A stretch of 64,000 bases of DNA from Misgurnus anguillicaudatus. Taxonomy: Eukaryota; Chordata; Actinopteri; Cypriniformes; Cobitidae. The stretch covers positions 26,616,501 to 26,680,500 of the forward strand of contig NC_073348.2 in the NCBI RefSeq assembly GCF_027580225.2, written 5' to 3'. Each line of letters opens with the position of its first letter. The first letter of the stretch is position 1. This document shows positions 23,260-34,468 of this stretch, piece after piece. The notes beneath the pieces were generated by a model. The model was not told where the DNA came from, did not search any database, and was given only the letters and a program-made list of their open reading frames with translations. The position numbers and the translations under genes are program-made.

Positions 23260-24780
23260 CTACTGTGCTTTCTCACAAATCCATTGAAAAGCATCATTAC
23301 AGAGGAAATCAGCCCACCCCGATGAAGAAGACAAAACACAGTTCTCTTCTCTACCTCCATTGGGTTCTCCAGACCTCCAGAAGCTGAAACAACAGATCAT
23401 CATTAGATCTTCAGTGTTGTTTTCTGTGTGATATGATACTGACTGTGAGAATCATTTATTGGTAATAATCAGTTAAATTTAGTGATTTTTACTGAGAGTT
23501 CAGTGTGCTGCCATCAACCCATTTCCATCTGCCCTCTACAGCACTGTCAGACAAACCAATCCAGAGTCCGCCGTTACCAAAATTCTTCTTAATAAAATCC
23601 TGAGAAGATTAAAAAACAACAAATTACTGTCAACAACTGTTCATTTCTTATTTATTTCTTGTCACTTCCCACATACAGTATGCTGTACATGTTTACTTCT
23701 AATGAGGATATATAGCATAACACTCATTATCAATACTGCCTAACCATAACCATTTCCATAAAACTTTCAGAATTATATATGATTTAACTTACTTTTGAAA
23801 AAAAAACTTTACTCACTTGTTCCTCTTTGTTGTTAATGATGATCAGATCTGCTTCTCTCTCTCTACAGTATTTTCTGCTCTCACTCCAGTTCTTCTTCTC
23901 AGATGAAATAAAGTACAAATTGGATTGATAGTAAATCCATCCATCTGTAAACACAACCGGTTTAGCTTAAAAAAAAAATTCTCACCACATTTAACTACAC
24001 AACTTACAGTATGTTAACAAAATGTATTCACTGCAAGTCTTTTAAAACGTAATATTTTAGATGAATTTGTAGTTTAAGATTACCATAAAGTTGTGTCCAC
24101 AGTTTATTTTTCTCCTTCAGCTGCTCACTTAGTTTAGTAGTATTATTACACTTGGCTAATAATTCATGTCTCTCTTCTGTGAGGTTGGTATATTTGGTTA
24201 GTAGCTGGTCTCTCTCTTCTGTGATGTTTTTGGTCTTGATGTCAAACTGTTGATTGTTTGTATTGATGAGGACACACAGCACTAATACTGCAGTCAGTAG
24301 AAGAACACACAGCAGCGCCAAACACACTGTAACTGATGAAATGAATAGATGAAAATATATTTTTTAATTTCAATTGTTACTTCCCCATGTATTACAGCAC
24401 AGATACAAAATATGAATTATTATTATTATAAATAATAAATGATGGTATTACTGCAGTCATTAACACACAGCAGCACCAAACACACTGTAACTAATCTGTA
24501 ACTTCTTATCATCACACACTCACTTTCTTAAGTGTCACTTCGTTTTTTTTTTACATAAATCACAGTTTAATCCATTTGGTTTTAAATGAATCTCATTACC
24601 TGTACACTGCAGTGGTTGGTGTCTGGTTGTATTGGAGTCTGTCCTGAAGTCTTCATCTCTCACATCATGACAGATCTCCAGCATCAACTTCATTCTGTCC
24701 GTCTTCATTCTCTGAAACTCAGTACTGCTCACACTTTCATAAATAACCTCAGTTAACTCTTGTACATTATAATCAAACAT
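23260..24780 (-). CDS. C-type lectin receptor gene 4 (CD209/ASGPR-like, distal-type tail)
   Basis: Exons: 24600-24780, 24084-24332, 23817-23944, 23493-23599, 23260-23383; 262 residues, open throughout with consistent phases. The first exon is of the distal type, starting MFDYNVQELTEVIYESV, where V12-x-Y14-x-x-V17 fits an ITIM and Y4 is a further tail tyrosine. Transmembrane segment about 61-84. The neck has two 14-residue repeats, one fewer than genes 2, 3 and 5. The CTLD (144-262) has WIGL, FWRSGEPN, WAD and four core cysteines. The fourth intron follows an unusual CTCTCA|GTAAAA donor. The proximal-type first exon is missing between exon 1 and the orphan promoter block at 25850-25948. Confidence 0.85.
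24450..24500 (-). pseudogene. Relic of a lectin transmembrane exon upstream of gene 4 exon 2
   Basis: Antisense ACTGCAGTCAT and CAGCAGCACCAAACACACTG match the start of lectin exon 2, in the intron between gene 4 exons 1 and 2. This is the same relic found between distal exon and gene body in units 1 and 2. It shows that gene 4 is a fusion of the distal exon of one ancestral gene with the body of another. Confidence 0.65.
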
Positions 24781-24974
24781 TTTAACTCTGCTAAAGCTGA
24801 ATGTTGTTTTTGTGTTGATCTTGATAAAGAGGCAGTTCGAGGTAAAACTGAGTATCAAAACGGAAGTGTCAGACATGAGGTGAGAACTCAAAGACCTGTC
24901 AGCCCTTAAGGGTGAGAAACATTTACCGCAGTTTTAAAGAACAAGTTTTACATGTGCACTTAGATGGTTTAGAT

Positions 24975-25260
24975 CAGTGGTTCTCAAACTGGGGGCAGGG
25001 GCCCCCAGGGGGGGCGCAAGATGGTGCCAGGGGGGCCCCAGTTTTATGACATTTTATCAAATAAATTAATTTATCATGAATTCTGTGCATTTAAACCTAA
25101 AAAAAATAAACAACAGCTTTCGTATCATTTAATATGTTTTGTTTAATTAAAAGTTGAGTTTTAGAACAGTTTCTTGTCATAAATTTTCTTTGGGGGGCCG
25201 CAAAGTACACGCGCCGTACACAAAGGGGGGCCGCACGCTCAAAAAGTTTGAGAACCACTG
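24975..25260. mobile_element. 286-bp hAT-type MITE of a second family
   Basis: It has a perfect 16-bp inverted terminus CAGTGGTTCTCAAACT and flanking GTTTAGAT duplications (24967-24974, 25261-25268). The interior (GGGGGGCGCAAGATGG, GGGGGGCCGC) differs from the 223-bp MITE of units 1-3, although both occupy the homologous target site. A fragment of the same family is at 44047-44150. Confidence 0.9.
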
Positions 25261-25849
25261 GTTTAGATCATTGTTGCATTGATTAATCTATACCTTTTGA
25301 AATCTAAGAAAGGTTTCATAAATTTTGCATACAGCTATTTTTAGATGTACATGTACATACTGTATACAAGAAAACCATCTATTTTTGTGTGTGGGTTGAG
25401 GTCATTTAAACTATTTGCATTGTGAATTTTAAGTATCAATAAAGTTTAACACCTAAAATATCATTCATATGCAAAGCATTCATCATAATACAAACAACAG
25501 CAGAGGACTTCATGTAGGTCAGTGGTAAGCTATCATTACACAAGTCGCCAATAAAGTCTGAAAAAAAGTTTTTTATATATATATATATATATTCAGGTTA
25601 AGGTTACATGTTTGTTAACGTGTGTGTTTTGATTCAGCTTTAAAAATATTGTTGGATGAGCCTTAAGGTGGTATTATAACCAGGCTATGTTTATAAACAG
25701 TTGCCATCTACAACCTACAGATCACATCCCACCTCTATATTACTCTCATTGACGGACAACATTTAAAGTAGACATTTGATCACAGTCTCAACTTAGTTTT
25801 AGGTTGTCAGCTTTGATGTTTGATCTCCACATTGATGCTGGTTTTAGCA

Positions 25850-25948
25850 TATGGTAAAATGATAAAGGAAGTGAGGTCTATGTGTGAAGTCCAAGATCAT
25901 GTGACAATCAGTGTTTAAAGTTCACAGTGGTTTATTAAGTGTGAGTCA
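25850..25948 (-). promoter_or_regulatory. Orphan lectin promoter block
   Basis: It matches the proximal promoter of units 1-3, including GGAAGTG (25867-25873) and TGAGTCA (25942-25948). No proximal first exon follows within the next kilobase on the minus strand; the first coding exon reached is the distal-type exon of gene 4. It is a remnant of a deleted lectin copy or a remote promoter for gene 4. Confidence 0.55.
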
Positions 25949-26466
25949 TACTGAACCTAAAACAATTCATCTCTCCTCATTTCTAGTATAGAATATTTAT
26001 TTGCAGTTTAAGTATCAAAAACAATCTCTATTTATTTTTTACAGCTCCTCTTTCAGGAGCTCTGCTAAGAACAGGTTGTTTTGGCCTGTAATAAGTTATA
26101 TTCATGAACCTCTCTTCTGATAGGCCTGTTGTTTTAGCACAGTGTGAAAATAATCTACAGGATGGCAAAAATCGTGCAATGCAACCCGGGCTAAAGAGGG
26201 ATATGCTTACATATTTTATTTATTTAAAAATGGTTAGGCTACTGGTTAGGCCTATCTGCCAATCTTTAGATGTTCTAAAAAATTCCAATAATAGACCAAT
26301 GTCCTTAAAGGGATAATTCTCAAAAAAAAAAAAAAAAATTCTTACATAATTTACTTGATGGTACCTATTGACTTCCATAGCATTTGATTTTTCTACTATT
26401 GATGTCAATGGTTACTGTCAATAGTGTGGTTACCATAATTTATCAAAATATATTTTGTGTTCAATA

Positions 26467-26670
26467 CACTGAATAAAATGATTCATTGAATTTAATCAAT
26501 TGTTTAAGGTAAGTGGTTGCAATCAATTTATTTAAGCTACATTTAAACAAAAAAGATTAGTAAAGTAAAATAAAATATAAAACTTTTGTTTAAATGCAGC
26601 TAAAACAAACTGATTGCAACCACCCACCCCAAAACAACCGACTAAATTCAATGAACCATTTTTTTTTTAG
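26467..26670. mobile_element. Palindromic MITE, diverged copy
   Basis: It starts CACTGAATAAAATGATTC and contains AAGGTAAGTGGTTGCAATCA, with the complementary half following. It is homologous to the better preserved copy at 45054-45260 and to the half copy at 32588-32690. Confidence 0.7.
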
Positions 26671-26785
26671 AAGAAATACACTCGTACAAAATTTAAAAGG
26701 GTGAACTATTCTTAAGAGAGAAAGATCTTCATGTTGCCACTGTAAAGATGTGCAGAGATGTGAGGCACAGATAACAGTTAACCAG

Positions 26786-27512
26786 TTTATTTACAAAGCA
26801 GAGGAGCAACCGCAAACAAGTAAGCTTAAACACACACACATCTTTGCAGGTAGTAACAGCAATGGTAATGGCCATGGAGAGAACTACACACCCCAGTTGT
26901 GGCTGACAGGAGATCACGTGGCAAAGCATGGAGGTAACCATTCATAGGAGTAACCAAGATGGAGAAAGACACAGACACAGAGGACGACAGAGATCAGGAT
27001 CACTAAAAGTAAGTGTAATCCAACAGGCACAGAGTCCATAACCCAAAGTGAGATACTGTAAGACAGTGAGTGCATCTGAGGTGTGTTCGTGTATTCTGTG
27101 GAGATGAGATGAGCTGATGAGGGGCAGGTGCCAGTTGTCCAAACGTAGGTGACGGTGAAAGTGGTGTTGGAGCAAAGCTGGAGCCTGGTGAGACCATAAT
27201 GTGTGCTCTTTACAAATAACATTACTTTGCCTGCACATTCACCTGCTGTCCTCAAAGGGAGCTCTGAACCTGAGGCTGGAGCTCGAGTCCCAAGTTTAAC
27301 CCCTCATGCAACAGAACTGCACAGAGGAAGAAAGAGAGCAATGAAGCAGCAGATGGAGAGGAGGAGAGATGCTGGAAGAATTGCAGCTGGATGCAGAGGC
27401 CTGGAGGCTGTCTTATATACGCTCATAATGATGATTGACAGGCCTGAATGTTTAGACTCCACCTGAACCTACACTTAGAAGTTCATTTAAAACAACTGTC
27501 CAAAGAAAGTTG
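26786..27512 (-). other. Lectin gene 5 3' UTR and poly(A) signal
   Basis: Homologue of the other lectin 3' UTR blocks, with AATAAA at 26786-26791 on the minus strand. The C/G tract of units 1-3 is absent. Confidence 0.6.
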
Positions 27513-30161
27513 CTACAGTGCTCTCTCACAAATCCATTTAAAAGCACGAGTACAGGGGTAATCAGCCCACCCTGATGAATAAGTCAAAACACAGTTCTCT
27601 CCTTTACCTCCATTGGGTTCTCCTGATCCCCAGAAGCTGAAACAACAGATCATCATTAGATCTTCAGTGTTGTTTTTGTGTGATATGATACTGACTGTGA
27701 GAATCATTTATTAGATAATAATCAGATACATTTAGTGATTTGTCACTTAGCGTTTAGGGTGCTGTTATCAACCCATTTCCATCTGCCCTCCTCATCATTG
27801 TCAGTCAAACCAATCCAGAGTCCGTCATTACAATAATTATTCTTAATAAAATCCTCAGAAGATTAAAAAACAACAAATTACTGTCATCAAATGTTCATTT
27901 TGTTTGAATTTCTTGTCACTCCCCACATACAGTACATGCTGTATGTTTAATTCTAATGAGGATATAGTAGACACTGTTATTTCTATTTATACAACAGTTC
28001 TTTCTGGTTCTCGAATCTGATTGGCTAAGAGCTATGCGATATTGTACTGATAACGGCACAGTAACCGCTTCACCTTTCGTATCATTCCGCCACCTAGTGA
28101 ATGGAGGTCCTAAACAGGCTCATCTCTGAATGGAAAAACAGACACCCTGTTTTTAAACACTCTCCGTGTGTCTTATTAGTTCACTAGCTCATAAATCAGT
28201 CGGTGAATCCCAATCGGAAGTTATTATTCCGTTAAAGATCAGCGTTCTTGGATGTTACGTTAAAGTTAATGGGAGAAATGTCTTGTCACATCGTGTGGAC
28301 GATTAACACTTGCAAAGAGGAATATCTTTTTTTCTGGAGCTATATCTCTTATCAGAACGCGAAAACACCGTGGAACTGCAGGTAAGCACAGCAGCTTTTA
28401 AATGTGGACATTGATCATTTATTTAATCGCGACGTGACTATTAAAACATGTTATGAGATATCGCCACTGGTATATTTATAAGCAGCATGCAAAAACATCT
28501 CTCTGACACTTATAAAAAACAGTTTTATATAGTACTGACAAGAACAAAGTCTAATAATAACCGAGTGCTCGTATCACATTAAGATGAAATGGTAAACCAA
28601 TAGTAACATTATATAGAAGTATAGTTTTATTAACCTCTACCTCGCTCAAAAACAATAACAACACAATAGACTCTAAATATTTATAATAAAAGTAGTAAAA
28701 GTTTCATCATGACACCAAATACTGGTTATTTGATCTAATTTTTGACCATCAGGCCAAAATGTGAGCCAGGGAATCCCTGTCAGAGATGTAGCCCAGAGAG
28801 GGCGGTGGTCAGCGGGGCGAGTGAACACTGACGTCCGCTCATGCTTTGGTTCTCATACGTACCGAATCTCACTAAGCAAATGTTCAAACAGGCGCTATCT
28901 TTACTAATCGACTGTAGATTTAAATATAATACATATATATTCTCGACTGAACTAATCTTAAAACTACACTTTGTGACCAAGAAATTGTAATATTTAAAAA
29001 CGGCGAATCCGTCCATTGAGTTAATATGAGATTCAAAGCAGCCGAAAGTGTTACCTGTTATTCTGGCCGCCCTCAAATCTGTGGCGGAAGAAGTAGTTCT
29101 CAAACAAAGAGGCTTTTAAAATAACTCCGTTGTTGTTTTCTAGTTTTCGTTTTTCAAACGTGTGCCGTCGAACTGTTGTATAAAAGCAATATCGCTCTCG
29201 GAGTCGTGCGACATAGCTCCTACTCGAGCGACATTGCTTAAATAACACTCATTATCATTAGCAATAACCATATCCATAAAGTTTTTAAGAAGCGTATATG
29301 ATTTAATTTACTATTGAAGCAAAACTTTACTCACTTGTTCCTCTTTGTTGTTAATGATGATTAGATCTGCTCCTCTCTCTATACAGTAACTTCTGCTCTC
29401 AGTCCAGATCTTCTCCTCAGATGAAATGAAGTACAAACTGGACTGATAGTAAATCCATCCAGCTGTAAACACAACCAGTTTAGCTGCTGATTTTATGGCC
29501 ACACTTAACTACCACAACTTAGTGTTAACCAATTGTATTTACTGCAAGCAATTTAATATCGAATATTTGAGATGTATTTGCAGTTTAAGATTACCATTAA
29601 GTTGTGTCCACAGTTTATTTTTTTCCTTCAGCTGCTCGTTTAGTTTAGTAACATTATTATACTTTGCTATGAATTCATCTCTCTCTTCTGTGAGGTTGTG
29701 ATTCATAGTTAGTAGCTGGTCTCTCTCTTCCGTGATGTTGGTATATTTGGTTAGTAGTTTGTCTTTTTCTTCTGTGATGTTTTTGGTCTTGATGTTAAAC
29801 TGTTGATTGCTTGTATTGATGAGGACACACAGCACTATGACTGCCGTCAGTAGAAGAACACACAGCAGCACCAAACACACTGTAACTGATGAAATTAATA
29901 AATGAAAAGATATTTTTTAATTCCATTGTTACTTCCCCATGTATTACAGCACAAAATATTTTGTTTTGTTTTGTTTTAACACAGAATTTAATGTTTCTTA
30001 CCTATACGTTGAAGTTTTTGGTGTATGTTTGTTTTGGTCTTGAAGTCGTGATCTCTCACAGAATCTGCGCATTCATAGATGGACACCATCATCTCCATTC
30101 TCTCTCTGTTCATTCCCTCAGACTCAGTGCTGATCACATTATTATAAATAACCTCTCCCAT
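27513..30161 (-). CDS. C-type lectin receptor gene 5 (CD209/ASGPR-like, type II membrane protein)
   Basis: Exons: 30002-30161, 29595-29885, 29335-29462, 27747-27853, 27513-27636; 269 residues, open and phase-consistent. The tail begins MGEVIYNNV (V4-x-Y6-x-x-V9, ITIM-like; YNN fits YxN). Transmembrane segment about 54-77; neck with three 14-residue repeats and NIT/NLT sequons. The CTLD has WIGL, FWGSGEPN, WAD, and the four core cysteines plus one more in NNYCND. Its third intron is expanded to about 1.5 kb by a DNA element, against roughly 220 bp elsewhere. The exon 4 donor is the weaker GCTAA|GTGACA. Confidence 0.83.
27988..29182. mobile_element. About 1.2-kb insertion in intron 3 of gene 5
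   Basis: It is bounded by inverted 13-mers TATACAACAGTTC (27988-28000) and GAACTGTTGTATA (29170-29182). The homologous intron of the other genes lacks all of it. Just outside, 29184-29239 is a 56-bp imperfect hairpin (AAGCAATATCGCTC against GAGCGACATTGCTT) that may belong to the element. No transposase is visible in the interior, and the family is not identified. Confidence 0.65.
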
Positions 30162-30362
30162 TTTAACTTTTATTACTATTGAACTGTGCTAAAGCTGAAT
30201 GTACTTCTTGTGTAGTTTAGGTTGGCCGCTTTGGTGTTCTGCATACTGATGCTGGTTTTAGCATACGGTAGAATGATAAAGGAAGTGAGGTCTATGTGTG
30301 AAGTCCAATATCATGTGACATTCAGTATTTAAAGTTTGAAGCAGTTTATAATGTGTGAGTCA
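30162..30362 (-). promoter_or_regulatory. Proximal lectin promoter block, unit 5
   Basis: GGAAGTG at 30281-30287 and TGAGTCA at 30356-30362 are retained despite general divergence from units 1-3. Confidence 0.5.
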
Positions 30363-30576
30363 TAGAAGGACCTAACAGTTCATCTCTCCTCATCTCTAGT
30401 AAAGATGCATGGACCGCATTACTGATTGAAATTTGTATTACAATCCTACAATATATGACTTTTGCATTTTTGGATATACATAGTATCTACAGACATATTC
30501 ACTATGATCTTTAAATCATCAGATCATTTTTTTTCTTCTTCACTTCCTCATATGTCACCATGTGCCTTTCAAATTA

Positions 30577-30809
30577 GGGCTGGGCGATAAATCTCCTGCG
30601 ATTCTCAAGCGTATCTCATCAATAAAGCCGGTTTGGTGATTAGTAGTAAATCATCATCAACTACTTTCAAATGGAGCGGCATTTACTACACAGAGCCGTA
30701 TTTCACAGCATAATTACGTTCATAATCGTGGACAAATCACCTCAATGTATGCAATTTTGCCTAGTCGGCTTTACTGATCAGAATCGCGGGTGATTTATTG
30801 CCCAGCCCC
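30577..30809. mobile_element. MITE with GGGCTGGGCGATAAATC termini
   Basis: The left end GGGCTGGGCGATAAATC and right end GATTTATTGCCCAGCCC are inverted repeats about 230 bp apart. The interior has no coding capacity. Confidence 0.75.
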
Positions 30810-30888
30810 AGTGTTTGTCAACTACATTATTAAGCTGTAAGTGTAAATGATGAAACTAATGTTTCTCAGATCACTAAAAGCTATAGAC

Positions 30889-31918
30889 CAGGGGTCTCCA
30901 ACCATTAGGCTATGTGAGCAAGGGTTACCACAATGCATAAAACAATATGGAGGGCAACTTCTTTGATGTGGGCTGCGTCCGAAAACTCTAAATTGCTGCC
31001 TTCTGAGGCAGCTTTCCAAGGCAGCAAGGCATCAAGGCATGTCCGAATTCAATGTTTGGTTTACTTCCTGTCTCCTGAGATACCCATGCGTGGACGTACA
31101 TTAAGAATGTGATTAGTCGAGTCCGGTCGAGTTCGAAAAAATAAAATGGCGGCCAAGGACGCGACTGGACCACCAATTTAGTGTAAATAAAGGTACATTT
31201 TCACTTTTTACACCTTTTAATTGCATTTCTAGCGAGAAATTAGTATTGTAGTTTTCAAATATGTGATAAGTTATCACAAAGGCGCTCTCTGTTTAAATTT
31301 CAAACACGCTGCCTTAGAAGTGTGTCCGAAAGTCTTTCTCTGAGCTACCTTCATGCCTCCGAAGTCATTTCCTCATGAGGCAGCGAGGCAACGAGTCACT
31401 GCCTTGAGTTTTCGGACGCAGCAATACTCTACTTAAAGGCACACAAGGCAAGTCTGAGTATTATTTCTCTACTAGCTCCCCCTAGTGTCTGGGAGTAAAT
31501 GCTTTCTATATCTGAGACTTTACAAGACTGAAGGACACCGGGTCGGATACAGCAAACTTGCAAGTGGGGTATTCTTCCTACAGACGGTAGGGGCGGGCGA
31601 GAGAGTCTTCATTCGTCATGTAATGAGTCATTTAACCATATACCGACTTACGAAGATGATTTATTAACATAAAAATGCTGCCTTGTGTCCTTTAAAAAAA
31701 AAAATTTTTTACTTGTTGATTTTATTTTATTTAACTTGTTAATATGATTTATCATTGTTTAAAATGTTAACATACATAAATGAAGCCAAGCTAATGTAAA
31801 AATATGTAATAAATGAATATTAAAATTGAGGCTACTAATAGAATGTGCTTTGGCGTGCAACTCACAGACTCTGTGCAGGCAACCTGGCAACCGGCGGGCA
31901 CCATGTTGGGAACCACTG
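30889..31918. mobile_element. hAT-type element carrying a nested second element
   Basis: The outer element starts CAGGGGTCTCCAACC, ends GGGAACCACTG, and is flanked by 8-bp CTATAGAC/CTATAGAT. Inside lies 30972-31422, which has its own termini GCTGCGTCCGAAAACTC and GAGTTTTCGGACGCAGC. The order of events is outer first, inner second. Confidence 0.8.
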
Positions 31919-31924
31919 CTATAG

Positions 31925-32379
31925 ATGGTTTGCATTGACATCACTTTTCCACGTGACCACGCTGGAGCTCGCCCCTCGCCTGTTGAGTGGCAAAACATTT
32001 AACAAAATGGCTGGCTGTTAAAGTGACAGCCGCAAAAAATTCAGTATAAATGACAATTATCAGCAAAACTTTAATTTAGTTTGACTTGATAGTAACTTGT
32101 CAACCCACCTATGGTCAGTGGACATTGGCATGTGGCCAGACATTGCTTTTCCCGACGTTTAAACGTACCTTATTTTGGCAGTCTGTAAAACAATAGCTCA
32201 GATTTCTTGTTAAATCTGTTAGTACAGTCTACCGCACAACAGCTTTTTCCATTTAGATGCGTTTTCCTGTGTTTTCGTTGATTTCACACTGTACACAAAT
32301 TCTGCCGCTCTGATGTTTTGCCACTTAGTGGGCGTCATCGCAGTCACTTTCGCCAAAGGTGTCGTCACGTGTATACCAT
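31925..32379. mobile_element. Element adjoining the hAT insertion, same target word
   Basis: The left end ATGGTTTGCATTGAC and right end CGTGTATACCAT are partly complementary, and both sides carry CTATAG(A). Units 1-3 read AAAGCTATAGATGTTTTC uninterrupted at this place. Confidence 0.6.
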
Positions 32380-32587
32380 CTATAGACGTTTTCATCAGAC
32401 ACACACATTGTTATTGTTACGCACCTGGCCCAAAGTTAACTTCTGGTCTATGATGGTTTATTGGTCTGGCTAAAGGCTAAACTGACCTCTAGAACAAATA
32501 CCTTGTCGAAAATAAAAATGTTTTGGTTTCTTAAAGAAAAGGAAGATGGCAAACATGGATCACTGCTGTGCGAATAGAAGAATGGCA

Positions 32588-32690
32588 CACTGAAAAAATT
32601 ATTCATTCAATTTACTCAATTTTTTTAAGGTAAGTGGTTGCAATCAATTTATTTAAGCTACATTAAGCTTAGTTTCTTTAAATGCAACAA
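32588..32690. mobile_element. Half copy of the palindromic MITE
   Basis: It contains CACTGAAAAAATTATTCATT and AAGGTAAGTGGTTGCAATCA but not the complementary half. It matches the left arm of 45054-45260. Confidence 0.65.
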
Positions 32691-33028
32691 AAGCTTCTGT
32701 TCCAGCACCAAACACACTGTAACTGATCTGTAACTTCTGTTCATTACACACTCACTTCCTGAAGATGACAAGTGTAAATTTGTCTTTTTAATTACAACAT
32801 AGATATAAACATAGAACAACTAAACCATTTTAATCTGTACTCGTGGTTTTATAAATTAATATCCTTTTGTGTTTAAATGAATAAATAAACTTGTACTTTG
32901 CAGCTTTAGAGCAACATGAGGGTGACATAAATGATGACAATTCATCATTTTGGGTAAACTATCTCTTTAAGAAAGAAAAATCTTTATGTTGCAACTAAGC
33001 ATGTGCAGAGATACTGTAAGGCACAGAC

Positions 33029-33632
33029 AGGGCAAGACTGGAACACAATTTCAGGCCAGGAAATCCTACCCCCACTTAGGCCATCCTTTGCACCCAAATA
33101 AATTTAGAAACCAATGACATTTTTCCTCTCAATGAAATGTATTACACATCATGACCATCATACTAAAACATTTACAAGCAACCTTAAAAAAAAACTTTTT
33201 TTCAGATAGCATGGGTCTGCACAGAGCGTTTATACCAGAAGTCCAAAGCTACTATTTCCTATATGCAAATGAGGGGTTAAACAAAAATAAACTTTCTTTT
33301 TGTGATCTCTGTCCTTTCCATTCTGCTTCACCTGGCCTCTTTCTCGCTTTTCTCTGTTGCTGGTGGAGGTGCGGAGATAATGTAAATCGATGCGAAATGT
33401 AACATAGTCAGTCAAAACTAACAGGTTTAGATTCATAAATAATAATTTATTTTTATTGTATTATTTTTTTATTATTAAATACTGAATTCGGAAATGATCA
33501 CTTATATACAGTGGGTGGGGAATAATATAAAATAATAATAAAATTATTAAAAAAAACATGCTGGCTGGCAGCAGGCCAAATCAGTCATCAGGCCACTGGG
33601 AAACCCAGCACTCTTGATGGTCAGTCCCAGCC
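33029..33632. mobile_element. Insertion next to the gene 6 poly(A) site
   Basis: About 600 bp absent from the other units, bounded by weakly inverted ends AGGGCAAGACTGG and CCAGTCCCAGCC-like sequence, with CACAGAC/CACAGAT on the two sides. It starts about 20 bp downstream of the gene 6 AATAAA, so it may supply downstream poly(A) elements. Confidence 0.55.
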
Positions 33633-33652
33633 CACAGATGACAGTTAACCGG

Positions 33653-34468
33653 TTTATTTAAGCAGCAGAAGAGCAACAGCAAACACGTAAGCTTAGACAT
33701 ACAGTAGTGGAGCAGATAATACTGGCAATTAACGGATGAATATACAGTCTCTTATCGTTGCAGGCGGTGACAGGAATGGTAATGGCCATGGACAGGACTT
33801 CACACCCCAGTTGCAGCTGACAGGAGATCACTTGTCAAGTATGGAGGTAACCATTCAAAGGAGTAACCAAGATGGAGCATGGACATGATAGACGAGTACT
33901 AGGTAGGACTTTGAGTGAGACACAGAGGACAACAGAGATCAGGATACTCACCAAAGGCAATTGTAATCCAACAAGCATAGAGCCCATAACCTAAAGCAAG
34001 ATACTATAAGAGAGTGAGGTCAGACTGCATCTGAGGTCTGTCCATGTATACTGTGGAGATGAGCTGATGAGGGGCAGGACCCAGTTGTTCAAATTTAGGT
34101 GACAGTGAACGTGGTGTTGGACCAAAGTTGGAGCCTGGTGAATCCATAACGTGTGTTCTTCACAAATTACTGCTTCACTATTGTTCGCCTGCACATTCGC
34201 CTGCTGTCCTTGAAGGAGCTCTGATCCTAAGGCTGGAGCTCGAGCCCCAGGTTTAACCTCTCATGCAACAGAACTGAACAGAGGAAGAAAGAGAGCAGTA
34301 AAGCAGGAGATAAGGAGGAGAAGGGATGCTGGAAAAATTGCAGCTGGATGTAGAGGCCTGGAGGCTGTCTTATATACGCTCATAATGATGATTGACAGGC
34401 CTGAATGTTTGGGCTCCCCCTGAATCTACGTTTATCTACATTTAAAAACAAATGTCTAAAGAAAGTTG
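33653..34468 (-). other. Lectin gene 6 3' UTR and poly(A) signal
   Basis: Homologue of the other lectin 3' UTR blocks, with AATAAA at 33653-33658 on the minus strand, next to the insertion at 33029-33632. Confidence 0.6.

Noticed and set aside
28780..29248. Minus-strand frames inside the gene 5 intron insertion
   Set aside because: No recognisable domain, no splice support, and located within inserted repeat DNA.
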